A DNA stretch of 64,000 bases from Parabacteroides goldsteinii DSM 19448 = WAL 12034 (GTDB taxonomy: Bacteria; Bacteroidota; Bacteroidia; Bacteroidales; Tannerellaceae). Below the pieces are notes generated by a model. The model saw only the letters and a list, made by a program, of their open reading frames with translations, was not told where the DNA came from and searched no databases. A program made the position numbers and the translations under genes. The stretch covers positions 434,001 to 498,000 of the forward strand of contig NZ_KQ033912.1 in NCBI RefSeq assembly GCF_000969835.1, given 5' to 3'. Below, piece by piece: positions 1 to 8,249 of this stretch (the stretch's first letter is position 1; every line of letters begins with the position of its first letter).

Positions 1-2876
1 TTTACATCTCCGGGCATTGGCACTCTGTTACCTGTTATTATGTCTTGATTTGGAATTCCGTCTTTATATTTTCTATTACCTTCAGAATCTACGATAAAAT
101 CATCTTCTGTAAAAAAGCGATCAGTTTCGTATCCCCAAATCTCTCCTAAATATTCTCCTTCATAATTACTAGTATATAATCCAGTAGGATTAGCAAACTT
201 CACAATCTTAGTTCTATAATCATAAAGATTAAAACCTACATTATAAGAAAAATCACCTATTTGATCATTCCAATTTACAGACAACTCCCAGCCATTAACA
301 CGTAAGTCAGCCGCATTTTCTTTTGGAACACTTGTTCCCAAAACACCAGGTAAAACTTCACCCGGCATCAACATTCCTTCCGTTTTTCTAGAATACCATT
401 CAAATGTTGATGTCAATCGATTGGAAAATAATCCTAAATCAACACCTAAATTCAAATTTTTCACCTCTTCCCATGTGAAATTATCATTTACAATTCCTCT
501 AGGTGTTATTGTTACAGCCTTTTTTCCTGCCACTATCCAATTAGATAATCCGGTTCCGTAGGTTGGTATAAATGCATAAGGAGAAATAGACTGATTTCCC
601 TGTATCCCATAAGATGCTCTTAATTTTAAATTATCTAAAAAAGTATCTGACCAATCCATAAAACTTTCCTCCGATACTCGCCAACCTAAAGAGGCAGAAG
701 GCAAATAAACAAATCGACTGTCTTTTCTAAATTTAGAAGAACCATCATATCGATTTACCACTTCCAATAAATACTTTTCCTTATAGTTATAATTAAATCG
801 GAAGAATCCTGATCTGGTAGACCATTCACTCAAATCATCACCGACATAAGTATTACCCATTGACAAATCCAGTGAAGGAACATTATCAGAAACCAATTTC
901 TCTCCTTTTGCAAAGAAACTGCGAGATGTATATAATTCTTGATTATATCCTAACATTAATCTGAATTTATGATTTCCAAAGGATTTTTCATATTGCCCCC
1001 ACAAATCAAATACCTGATAATTGCTTGATTTATCATCTCGTTGTAAATAATTCACCTCATTTTTATAATATTCAACACCACCACTCATAGGATGTACAGT
1101 CTGATAACTGTTTTGATGAAAGAAATCTTCTCCATCATTTCTCCTATAAGTATATCTTACATTCAATTCTAAACCTTTTATAGGTTTAATTGTCGTCATA
1201 AATTGTAGATTATAATTATTGTTTAAATTATAATTCTGTGCACCATAATCTATAATCTGAGGTGAATAACCATAGGGTAAATTATGTATGTCGTTTATCC
1301 CTGTAAGCCAAAACGTAGGACGAAGATAAGATACACTATATAAATACCAATCACCTTGAGGAATATACGGAAATTCAGTTTTGTTCCTAATATAACTTGA
1401 AGATAATTGTAATGACAACCAATCGGTAACATTAGAATTTAGTTTAATACTTATATTTTTTCTACTATATTTATCCCTATCCCTGGTCAACACACCATTT
1501 TGATTCATCAATCCTGCACTAATATGATAAGCAACTTTCTTACTACCTCCATTGACAGAAACATTATGTCTTTGAAGGAAACCAGTTTCAGTCATTACCT
1601 TAATCATATCAGTATTACCTAATGGATAAAATACTCCATCAACAATTTTATACGTATTCCTTTCTGTCGTATTTTCATATAAATCCAACCAGGTACTTAC
1701 ACTATGCCCCCAATAACTATCATAAGATCCTGATTTATTACCCCATGCATATCCACCATATTTTATCTGAGTTTCAGGATCAACTTTTTCAGGTAAATCT
1801 GTCGGTTTACTCCAAGATATGTTATTGGAATAATTGACTTCAATTTTTTTATCAAAAGTACCTGATTTTGTAGTAATAAGAACAACACCAAATGCTGCAC
1901 GTGCTCCATAAATAGCAGAAGAAGCGGCATCTTTTAATACCGAAATAGACTCAATATCTTCAGGTGGAATCGTATTGGCATTCATTTCAACACCATCAAC
2001 GAGAACCAATGGTCCTCCACCATTTAATGAAGTTGTACCACGGACATTAAATGAATAACCTGATCCCGGCTTACCATTTGATTTGGAAACTTGTAAACCT
2101 GCAACTTTACCTTGTAAAGACTGTCCAAGTTGTGTTATAGGCCTGTCCTCAATAAAGTCTTCTGATTTTATTTCTGTAACAGCTCCCGTCAAATTCACTT
2201 TCTTCTGCGTTCCATATCCCACAACAACTAATTCATCCAAAACTTCTGTATCTTCGCGAAGAGAAACATTCATCACTTCGCTTTTTCCTACTTTTATCTC
2301 TTGTGTATTATACCCTATATAAGAAAAAGAAAGAGTACTTTCGGGAGAAACTGTCAACTCATATTTTCCATCAGCATCAGTGACTATCCCGTTTGTTGTT
2401 CCTTTCTCTATCACATTTACCCCTATAATAGGTTCACCACGTTCATCCTTAACAACTCCTTTTATTCTTTTTCCCTCTTTTTGCTGAAGTTCCTGTTTTT
2501 CCGTCGACAAAATAATCTTCTTATCCACCACCGAATAACGCACATCCGTACCAGCAAACACAGTTTCCAGCACTTTAAATATATCGCTTTTCTTAGCTAC
2601 GACAGAGACTCTCCGATGCAGATCGACATGTTTGATATTGAAGAAGAAAGAGAAATCTGATTGTTCCTCGATCTCATCCAACACTTCTTTTACCGTTTGG
2701 TTCCGCATCTCCAAATTCACAGTAGCCTTCTGTGCATAGCTGTCTGTTGCTTGCGCCAAACCTATGGAACATAATAGTAAGAAGACTGATAACTTCATAA
2801 CTCTCGGTATTTTATTTAAGATAAACCGCAGAAACTCTGCTACCCAAAACTGTTGGGTATTAAAATGTTTTTGCAT
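1..2876 (-). CDS. SusC/RagA-family TonB-dependent outer-membrane receptor, C-terminus cut by window edge
   Basis: This is an outer-membrane importer of oligosaccharides that should work with a SusD lipoprotein and TonB. About 958 codons are visible and the reading frame runs off the window at position 1, so the barrel end and any susD are missing. In order one sees a signal peptide (MKLSVFLLLCSIGLA), an STN secretin/TonB short domain (to about residue 120), a carboxypeptidase-like regulatory domain with the usual GEPIIGVNVIEKGTTNG, the plug (LVVVGYGTQKKVNLTGAV, then SVLKDAASSAIYGARA) and barrel strands. The STN domain is typical of receptors that signal to a FecR anti-sigma factor, which is encoded just upstream. 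I took the upstream ATG at 2876; the in-frame ATG at 2798, directly before the signal peptide and preceded by GAGAG, is an equally good start. Base composition is AT-rich compared with the housekeeping genes. Confidence 0.95.
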   Translation of the reverse strand, partial: MQKHFNTQQFWVAEFLRFILNKIPRVMKLSVFLLLCSIGLAQATDSYAQKATVNLEMRNQTVKEVLDEIEEQSDFSFFFNIKHVDLHRRVSVVAKKSDIFKVLETVFAGTDVRYSVVDKKIILSTEKQELQQKEGKRIKGVVKDERGEPIIGVNVIEKGTTNGIVTDADGKYELTVSPESTLSFSYIGYNTQEIKVGKSEVMNVSLREDTEVLDELVVVGYGTQKKVNLTGAVTEIKSEDFIEDRPITQLGQSLQGKVAGLQVSKSNGKPGSGYSFNVRGTTSLNGGGPLVLVDGVEMNANTIPPEDIESISVLKDAASSAIYGARAAFGVVLITTKSGTFDKKIEVNYSNNISWSKPTDLPEKVDPETQIKYGGYAWGNKSGSYDSYWGHSVSTWLDLYENTTERNTYKIVDGVFYPLGNTDMIKVMTETGFLQRHNVSVNGGSKKVAYHISAGLMNQNGVLTRDRDKYSRKNISIKLNSNVTDWLSLQLSSSYIRNKTEFPYIPQGDWYLYSVSYLRPTFWLTGINDIHNLPYGYSPQIIDYGAQNYNLNNNYNLQFMTTIKPIKGLELNVRYTYRRNDGEDFFHQNSYQTVHPMSGGVEYYKNEVNYLQRDDKSSNYQVFDLWGQYEKSFGNHKFRLMLGYNQELYTSRSFFAKGEKLVSDNVPSLDLSMGNTYVGDDLSEWSTRSGFFRFNYNYKEKYLLEVVNRYDGSSKFRKDSRFVYLPSASLGWRVSEESFMDWSDTFLDNLKLRASYGIQGNQSISPYAFIPTYGTGLSNWIVAGKKAVTITPRGIVNDNFTWEEVKNLNLGVDLGLFSNRLTSTFEWYSRKTEGMLMPGEVLPGVLGTSVPKENAADLRVNGWELSVNWNDQIGDFSYNVGFNLYDYRTKIVKFANPTGLYTSNYEGEYLGEIWGYETDRFFTEDDFIVDSEGNRKYKDGIPNQDIITGNRVPMPGDV

Positions 2877-2883
2877 AACTTTG
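2853..2883 (+). promoter_or_regulatory. Promoter candidate for an antisense RNA opposite the susC start
   Basis: TAACTTTG at 2876-2883 fits the Bacteroidetes -7 box TAnnTTTG; TTGG at 2853-2856 lies 19 nt upstream, at the place of the -33 box (a weak match). It points away from susC, and its -7 box overlaps the susC start codon at 2876. The same arrangement recurs at 62825-62832. Confidence 0.5.
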
Positions 2884-2889
2884 TACTGA

Positions 2890-2996
2890 TCTAATTAATA
2901 AAAGTGATTTACTACAGCTTGTCGCCAAACAAGCGTTTTAAATTAATTCTTTCCATCCGGTGAAATACGCCAATATTTCTCCGGATGTTTTTCTTT
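2890..2996 (+). ncRNA. Putative cis-antisense small RNA between fecR and susC
   Basis: The transcript is inferred, about 105 nt, from the promoter box at 2876-2883 to a hairpin plus T-run. It would contain two hairpins with the same loop CGCCAA: stem 2917-2922 with 2929-2934 (6 bp), and stem 2954-2967 with 2974-2987 (7 bp, one T:T mismatch, 6 bp), the latter followed by TTTTTCTTT. It is complementary to the leader of the susC mRNA. Small antisense RNAs in this position (DonS type) are known to repress ECF-sigma-controlled PULs in Bacteroides. The matching hairpin at the second PUL supports function; expression itself is not shown. The hairpin could instead act in the fecR-susC transcript. Confidence 0.5.
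2954..2996 (+). terminator. Terminator-shaped hairpin with CGCCAA loop
   Basis: Perfect 7-bp outer stem (CATCCGG with CCGGATG), a T:T mismatch, a 6-bp inner stem (GAAATA with TATTTC), the loop CGCCAA, then TTTTTCTTT. The T-run follows only on the plus strand, so it would end a plus-strand (antisense) transcript rather than the fecR message. Confidence 0.6.
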
Positions 2997-3031
2997 AGGG
3001 TGGTTTGCTTTTCATGATCTTTTCAATTAGA

Positions 3032-4048
3032 TTAATAAATTTCTATTCTCGCTCTCTCATTTGTCGTATTCTGGGTATCCAGATAACGCCATTTTATATT
3101 CGATGATATTTTAAATATTTCCAATATACGTTCCAGACGCTGGTTTGTGAAAGTACCGTTGAAGGCTTCACTACGAAGGCGGTCATTGGATAATACGAAG
3201 TTTACATTAAAACGTTTCTCCAACATCCGCAATGCTTCCGGTAACGGAGTTGCCAGGAAAACGATCTTTCCGTCTTTCCAGGCAGTCTCTGTTTCACCAC
3301 TTGTCCGAAGCAGCTTAACCTGAGAAGAGGTTGTATCATACAGCAGTTTTTGTCCGGGTTTCATCTCTACCGTAGCAAGTTTCTGATTCTTCTGATAAGC
3401 AAAGCGGACTTTCCCTTCCACCAACGTTGTGGAGATAAACGAATCTCTCTCGAACGCCTCTACATTAAAAGAAGTTCCCAATACTTCAATCTGTGTATGA
3501 CAAGGACCGGATACGATAAAACGATGCTCAGGATCTTTCTGTACTTCAAAGAATGCCTCTCCTTTTAGTTGAACATTTCTCTTTTCTCCACTGAAAGAAG
3601 AAGGATAGATCAAAGAAGATTCTGAATTAAGATAAACTTTGGAACCGTCAGGAAGGTCGACAGTCGTCGTCATTCCCGGATTTGTTTTTATCTCGATCAT
3701 CCGGGCAATCTCAGTCCGGGGAGTAAAGTGCTCGATGCCCCAGATAATAAGAAGGGGAACAAAGAGAATAGCTGCCACCCGCTGTACCCAGGTAAACCAG
3801 TTTACGAGCGAACGTTCCTTACTCATTTTACGGTTGACGGAAGCCAAAGCCCTCTCTGTATTCACCTGCGATTCCATCCGCACCGTGCCCATTGCCTGAT
3901 CGATGGCATACATTTGTTTGACAATCCGGTAATTATCTTCCGACTGCCCGATCCATTCCTCTACCATCCGGCATTCTTCTATCGTTGCCTCACCGGAACA
4001 ATACCGGGGAAGAATCTCTTCTATCTTATCTATATTGAATGTTTCCAT
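3032..4048 (-). CDS. FecR-family anti-sigma factor
   Basis: Inner-membrane anti-sigma factor that should hold or activate the neighbouring ECF sigma factor in response to the SusC STN domain. The N-terminal cytoplasmic part (about 1-85, with LPRYCSGEATIEECRMVEEWI) is followed by one membrane segment (VAAILFVPLLIIWGI, about 90-105), then a periplasmic FecR domain with the standard TVDLPDGSKVYLNSESSLIYP and the later GTSFNVEAF and LVEGKVRF motifs, and a C-terminal STN-like domain (LPEALRMLEKRFNVNFVL). I chose the ATG at 4048; a GTG six bases upstream (4054) is also possible and is nearer to an AGGGA element. It lies upstream of susC on the same strand with a 155-bp gap that holds the putative antisense RNA. 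Confidence 0.95.
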   Translation of the reverse strand: METFNIDKIEEILPRYCSGEATIEECRMVEEWIGQSEDNYRIVKQMYAIDQAMGTVRMESQVNTERALASVNRKMSKERSLVNWFTWVQRVAAILFVPLLIIWGIEHFTPRTEIARMIEIKTNPGMTTTVDLPDGSKVYLNSESSLIYPSSFSGEKRNVQLKGEAFFEVQKDPEHRFIVSGPCHTQIEVLGTSFNVEAFERDSFISTTLVEGKVRFAYQKNQKLATVEMKPGQKLLYDTTSSQVKLLRTSGETETAWKDGKIVFLATPLPEALRMLEKRFNVNFVLSNDRLRSEAFNGTFTNQRLERILEIFKISSNIKWRYLDTQNTTNERARIEIY

Positions 4049-4150
4049 CTGCACTTTTATCCCTGTTTATATATTAGACAAGAGAACTACGACAGATTAC
4101 TAAACGGGAATCCACTTTTTTTTGATATTTTTTTTCTACGACAAAAAACC

Positions 4151-4158
4151 TACCTTTG
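4151..4158 (+). promoter_or_regulatory. -7 box for the ECF sigma gene
   Basis: TACCTTTG matches TAnnTTTG and lies 20 bases before the sigma ATG, giving a very short leader. A T-rich stretch (4116-4135) covers the expected -33 region, but no clean TTTG sits at the right distance. Confidence 0.5.
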
Positions 4159-4177
4159 CAACCAGGGAGAAAGTGAT

Positions 4178-4768
4178 ATGAAAAATACCTCACAAGCGAT
4201 AGATGATTCATTTCTGTTATCAGCCATGCAACATGGGGATAAAAAGGCTTATGGTACCTTATTCAGAAGATACTATCCGATGTTATGTACGTATGCAAAT
4301 CGATTTGTTAGTCTGGAAGATGCCGAAGAGATCGTGCAGGATGTCATGTTATGGTTATGGGAAAATCGGGAAATACAAACCTTCAACACCTCCTTCAGCC
4401 AATACCTGTACAAGGCAGTCTACCACAAATGCATCAATCAACTTACCCGCCAACAGTCACAACTGCGGGCAGAAACACGTTTCTACGAATATATGCTGGA
4501 AATGCTACAGGATACCGATTTCTATCAAACGGAAGAACTGAAAAAGCATATCATCGAGGCAATACATGCCTTACCGCCCAGTTACCGGGAGGCATTTGTA
4601 ATGCATCGCTTTGAAAATAAAAGTTATAAAGAGATTGCCGAAATCCTGCAAGTTTCCACCCAAACGGTAAATTACCGTATCCAGCAAGCCTTAAAACAGT
4701 TACGGGTCAGTTTAAAAGATTATCTACCGATCATCTTCTTATTACTCCCCAAAAACCTGCTTTCTTAA
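4178..4768 (+). CDS. ECF RNA polymerase sigma-70 factor, Bacteroidetes type
   Basis: A 196-aa extracytoplasmic-function sigma factor that should direct transcription of the adjoining PUL. Region 2 is seen near residues 25-90 (YGTLFRRYYPMLCTYANRF, then DAEEIVQDVMLWLWENRE), and region 4 near 125-180 (LPPSYREAFVMHRFENKSYKEIAEIL, then TVNYRIQQALKQLR, the helix-turn-helix). The frame is open upstream to 3728, but the ATG at 4178 is the real start: AGGGAGA (4164-4170) is a good ribosome-binding site and the protein then begins exactly as its family does. It is divergent from fecR with a 129-bp gap. This divergent layout differs from the more usual sigma-then-fecR order on one strand. The C-terminus is hydrophobic (PIIFLLLPKNLLS), a little unusual for this family. 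Confidence 0.95.
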   Translation: MKNTSQAIDDSFLLSAMQHGDKKAYGTLFRRYYPMLCTYANRFVSLEDAEEIVQDVMLWLWENREIQTFNTSFSQYLYKAVYHKCINQLTRQQSQLRAETRFYEYMLEMLQDTDFYQTEELKKHIIEAIHALPPSYREAFVMHRFENKSYKEIAEILQVSTQTVNYRIQQALKQLRVSLKDYLPIIFLLLPKNLLS

Positions 4769-4801
4769 AGGCTTACTGAATTGTAAGGTTAGATTTCAGA
4801 A

Positions 4802-6244
4802 TCATTCACCGGCTTCCCGTAACTGTTCCGCCAGTTTATCCATATCTTCCGGGCTGGCTGCTTTCTTGAATTGCAACTCTCCCTTCTTATTGATGATAGC
4901 GCAATGAGGTATGTATAAGGCACCGTTATTTCCGAATGTATTGTAGATATCCATCTTGAAAAACTCATTAATAATAACGTGGTCGCCCTTCAGATTATAA
5001 TACCCGGCCATCTTCTTCCACAAAGCGGCATCGGTCGGACGGTCGATAGAAACATACAACAATACGATGTCATTCTCTTTCGCATATTGTTGCAAAGGTT
5101 TCACATGGGCAAAAGACTCACGACAAGGACCGCACCAGGTAGCCCAGATATCGATAAAAATAACTTTGCCGGCATATCGGTCGGTTATCTCTTTAAAGGA
5201 ACGCACACTATCGGTGTTCAGTATATGAATGTCTTCGGGAAGCTCCTGATTGTTGAATGCGATATTTTTCTGTATCGCTTTTTCCAATGCCGGAGTCAGC
5301 GTGCTACCCGGATGCAATTCTTTAAACTGTTCGTATAAAGCCGGTATCCCCGTTGAATAACTCTCGTTCGATGCGTCTTCAAGGATCACGTTAGCCATGG
5401 CGACTTCCTGTACACGCCCTTTTAGATTGTTTTTATACCAGTCGAAAAGTTTCTGTTTACCTTCATTCCGGTCTTTAGGCTGCTGTTTTGTTTTCATGTA
5501 AAGTTCTATACCGGCTACATTGGATATCACATCAGCAAATGCTTCGGAAAAGACATTCTCCGGCTGACTGATATCCGCATATGCCAACATTTCCGGATAG
5601 ACGGCCTCCCACTCTTTCTTTGTTTCTTCCGTACCCTGATAGTTAATGCCAAAATATTGGTTCATAAAGGCCAGCAACATCTGCATACGAACGTCTTGTA
5701 CCGCCCTCTTTTTGAATACATCATCCACCCCTGTAATCTTTTGCTCTATTCCCGACGCATAATCCGTCAGTTTCTGATAGACGGAAGAGGCTACTGTATC
5801 CTTTGCTACCTGGAAAGCATCGCCTCTTCGTGCTCTCAAATTAAAGACTTCTTCCTGTAAACGGGAAAGTTCTTTTACTATTTCATTTTCTTTTACCAAC
5901 GTATTTTCAATACTCAGGTTATTTTCGAGGGATGCGTCGATATCGAGTACATTCTTTCCCGGTTCAGCATAAACCGTTCCCAGGTATTTTTGCCCATAGA
6001 TATAGAAAGATATCTTCTCATTTCCTTTAGACGGAAGAGTGATACGATACGTACTGTCGGCTTGCAGAAACAAGGTATCCCTTTGTGTCGCATTGTATAT
6101 ACCATCCATTGTCGGCCGATAAACAATCGTATTACCGGAAAGATTCGAAACTTTACCTTCAAGGATTATCGATTCCGGCGAACACCCCGTTAATCCCCAA
6201 ATAGCTATACCAGCCAATACACATCCCAGTCTTTGATTTTTCAT
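4802..6244 (-). CDS. TlpA-like thioredoxin-fold lipoprotein
   Basis: Predicted periplasmic thiol-disulfide oxidoreductase anchored by lipid. The 480-aa protein begins with a lipoprotein signal (lipobox LTGC, Cys about residue 21). Residues about 25-110 look like the N-terminal DUF4369-type beta domain common in Bacteroidetes TlpA proteins, the middle is helical, and the C-terminal third is a TlpA/ResA thioredoxin domain with the redox motif WCGPC at 370-374 and a cis-Pro region (YIPHCAIINKKG). No redox partner is adjacent. It converges with the sigma gene (33 bp gap). A CAAAAGTA element at 6284-6291, the reverse of TAnnTTTG, may be its -7 box, giving a leader of about 35 nt. Substrate is unknown. 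Confidence 0.9.
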   Translation of the reverse strand: MKNQRLGCVLAGIAIWGLTGCSPESIILEGKVSNLSGNTIVYRPTMDGIYNATQRDTLFLQADSTYRITLPSKGNEKISFYIYGQKYLGTVYAEPGKNVLDIDASLENNLSIENTLVKENEIVKELSRLQEEVFNLRARRGDAFQVAKDTVASSVYQKLTDYASGIEQKITGVDDVFKKRAVQDVRMQMLLAFMNQYFGINYQGTEETKKEWEAVYPEMLAYADISQPENVFSEAFADVISNVAGIELYMKTKQQPKDRNEGKQKLFDWYKNNLKGRVQEVAMANVILEDASNESYSTGIPALYEQFKELHPGSTLTPALEKAIQKNIAFNNQELPEDIHILNTDSVRSFKEITDRYAGKVIFIDIWATWCGPCRESFAHVKPLQQYAKENDIVLLYVSIDRPTDAALWKKMAGYYNLKGDHVIINEFFKMDIYNTFGNNGALYIPHCAIINKKGELQFKKAASPEDMDKLAEQLREAGE

Positions 6245-6351
6245 CTTATTAGTTTTAGATATTTGCTACATAATTGATATATGCAAAAGTAGAGAATTAT
6301 TTTAATCCATATCTACCGTTAGGTATTTATTTCTGTTGGCTTGTTACGCGA

Positions 6352-7416
6352 TCATTTTTCTAGTGAGGAAGCATCCAGAGCCATTAAAAGAGCGACCACT
6401 TCCGAATAATTCTGACGGCCGGAAGGAATGTTGTTTCCTTTCAGGAACCAATTATAAACTGTGTCCTGTATATCGCCGATTGTCGGGCTATATAATGTCT
6501 GCCAATAAGCCACTTTACGGTTGTAGGCATCTTTCACATCCGGAGAGATCGTTTCTTTCCAACGGTTGAATTCCTCTTCCGGCAACAACTGGTACGCATT
6601 GCCCAGCACATAAGGCAACAAACCGAAATAAGCGGAGAAACGTATTTCCGGTACTTCGGAACGTGAACATGCCAGAAAGCCGTACAGGTTTGCCTCCGCC
6701 TCATTGGATATGCCCAGTACATGTGCCATTTCATGAGCATAGGTGAAAGGATACTGGACCGGAAGCAGATCCGGATTCAGATTGTATTCGGTAAAGAACG
6801 GCCCCATATATCCCAGTATGCCGACACCGCTCATCAGGGCCGGGACCAGCATCGGTTTCGGATGCAGGTAAGTTGCAGGCGAGACCAAGCCGAAACGTCC
6901 TGCTATTTCCTGGTAGCTTTTCTCCACTTCCTTCGCCACGATAGCCTCGTCGATCTTCCCGACAGGAACAAAAGAAGCATTCAATGCCTCCATGTAATCA
7001 GCCAGAAACGAACGGAAGTTATCCTCCGAATAGGCTGCATAAGGCACCTCCGCCCGGGCATAGAAATTCATTCTGAAATAATTCATCCCCCAGGCCATAT
7101 AGAACCAGACATATACCCAAAGCAAAAATTCCGCCATCCGCCCGATGGTCCTCAACCACGGACGCCGTTTCACAATCGCATAAACCAGATAGACTACCAA
7201 CCCTGCAATACTGCCATAAATGAAGCAATCGCCGATCGAGAAAGGGAAAAGAGAAGAAAAACGGGACAACACCCCCGAAAACACCGGATAAACCGTACGG
7301 GCATACCACTCTCCCATCACAGGAAAAGACATAGTCGTCCGGATAAACACCAGCAAAACCACCAGTACAACCCAGCGCAAACGTATATTTTTAATCACAT
7401 CCTTTACATTCATCAT
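6352..7416 (-). CDS. DUF3810 membrane protein with HExxH zinc-peptidase motif
   Basis: A 354-aa inner-membrane protein. Three hydrophobic segments are seen near the N-terminus (about 13-30, 60-80 and 93-110), followed by a soluble part with HEMAH at 228-232 and then SNEAEANLYGF, the pattern of a gluzincin-type zinc peptidase. This matches the Bacteroidetes family DUF3810, whose substrate is not known to me. A box CAAAGATA (7422-7429; TATCTTTG on the coding strand) ends only 6 bases before the ATG at 7416, so the mRNA may be leaderless, or the second ATG at 7413 is used. Confidence 0.85.
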   Translation of the reverse strand: MMNVKDVIKNIRLRWVVLVVLLVFIRTTMSFPVMGEWYARTVYPVFSGVLSRFSSLFPFSIGDCFIYGSIAGLVVYLVYAIVKRRPWLRTIGRMAEFLLWVYVWFYMAWGMNYFRMNFYARAEVPYAAYSEDNFRSFLADYMEALNASFVPVGKIDEAIVAKEVEKSYQEIAGRFGLVSPATYLHPKPMLVPALMSGVGILGYMGPFFTEYNLNPDLLPVQYPFTYAHEMAHVLGISNEAEANLYGFLACSRSEVPEIRFSAYFGLLPYVLGNAYQLLPEEEFNRWKETISPDVKDAYNRKVAYWQTLYSPTIGDIQDTVYNWFLKGNNIPSGRQNYSEVVALLMALDASSLEK

Positions 7417-7421
7417 GCAAA

Positions 7422-7429
7422 CAAAGATA
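7422..7429 (-). promoter_or_regulatory. -7 box almost touching the DUF3810 start codon
   Basis: TATCTTTG on the minus strand, ending 6 bases before the ATG at 7416. A start point the usual few bases after the box would place the mRNA 5' end on or beside the start codon. No convincing -33 box is seen. Confidence 0.35.
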
Positions 7430-7496
7430 GATAATCCCTTTCACTCTCCAAACGGATTATGAATTTATACAGAGTTAATTTCCCCATTTACCATCT

Positions 7497-7556
7497 ACTT
7501 TAAAACAAAAAACAACATAAATATACCGCCACTTTAAAACAAACGAGCTATCTTTG
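7497..7556 (+). promoter_or_regulatory. Promoter and operator-like direct repeats of the toxin-antitoxin operon
   Basis: TATCTTTG (7549-7556) is a -7 box, 22 bases before the antitoxin ATG. ACTTTAAAACAAA occurs twice without a mismatch (7497-7509 and 7531-7543; 34 bp start to start), the second copy lying just before the -7 box. Antitoxins commonly repress their own operons, so these repeats are operator candidates. AGGAG (7567-7571) is the ribosome-binding site. Confidence 0.5.
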
Positions 7557-7578
7557 TAAAAAAGAAAGGAGAAACTTT

Positions 7579-7842
7579 ATGGAACAGGCATTAAATCCCG
7601 TAGATTGGTATATGAAACTGTTGGCTCCATTAAGTCCGGATATAAAATTAGACTTAATCAGCAAATTGTCTGAATCTTTAAAAGACACGCATACATATTC
7701 AAAAAAAACCTCATCCAAATCTTCCGATTTCTTCAGTGCATTATCAGGAGCTTGGGAAGATGATACTTCTGTTGAAGATGAAGTCCGGAAAATCAGGGAA
7801 AGCAGAACCAGTAACCAAACTCGAATAATAGACGAATTTTAA
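7579..7842 (+). CDS. Antitoxin of a VapBC-like module
   Basis: An 87-aa protein directly upstream of a PIN toxin, sharing one base with it (TAATG at 7840-7844), the classic translational coupling of such pairs. It starts with a hydrophobic/helical stretch (LSPDIKLDLISKLSESLK) and ends in a charged tail with FSALSGAWEDD and EVRKIRESRTSNQTRIIDEF, the form of toxin-wrapping tails of VapB-like antitoxins. No clear AbrB or ribbon-helix-helix motif can be named by eye, so DNA binding is inferred from position and the operator-like repeats. Confidence 0.8.
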   Translation: MEQALNPVDWYMKLLAPLSPDIKLDLISKLSESLKDTHTYSKKTSSKSSDFFSALSGAWEDDTSVEDEVRKIRESRTSNQTRIIDEF

Positions 7843-8249
7843 TGAAAACTAAAGGTTATCTGTTAGACACCAATATCTGCATATCTATGCTTAAGAACAA
7901 ATATGGTGTTCGCGAGGCGATATTAAAAGCCAAAGCTGAAAATTGTTATGTATCTGAAATAACTTTAGGAGAACTCTATTTTGGTGCATCATTCAGTGAC
8001 AATAAAAAAGAACGTTTAAAAGATGTTGCCTTTATAGTAGACCGTTTCAAAGTAATTTCCGTTTCAGGAACATTACCTTTATTTGGGGATATCAAAGCTA
8101 ATTTGAAAAGAAAAGGAACATTAATTGATGATTTTGATATCTTAATAGGATGTGCAGCTATTCATAACAACTTAATCCTGGTTACAGACAACATAAAACA
8201 TCTGGAAAGACTGCCTGGAATTTTCATCGAAAACTGGACAGTTAGATAG
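7842..8249 (+). CDS. vapC: PIN-domain ribonuclease toxin, VapC-like
   Basis: A 135-aa PIN-domain protein, the usual VapC size; family members cleave RNA (often tRNA) using metal held by acidic residues. The expected acids are present: D9 (LLDTNI), E44 (TLGELYFG), D99 ([12 protein letters not shown]) and D116 (LVTDNIKH). All key residues are intact, so the toxin is probably active. It is coupled to the antitoxin before it. Its last 8 bases overlap the 3' end of the convergent histidine kinase gene, so transcripts of the two can pair. Confidence 0.92.
   Translation: MKTKGYLLDTNICISMLKNKYGVREAILKAKAENCYVSEITLGELYFGASFSDNKKERLKDVAFIVDRFKVISVSGTLPLFGDIKANLKRKGTLIDDFDILIGCAAIHNNLILVTDNIKHLERLPGIFIENWTVR

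Noticed and set aside
2954..2987. Reading the CGCCAA-loop hairpin as terminator of the fecR transcript
   Set aside because: The T-run follows the stem only on the plus strand; on the minus strand the stem is followed by GAAAGAATT.
3728..4177. Upstream extension of the sigma factor frame
   Set aside because: The extra 150 residues lie opposite fecR and resemble nothing; the ATG at 4178 has a good ribosome site and gives the normal N-terminus.
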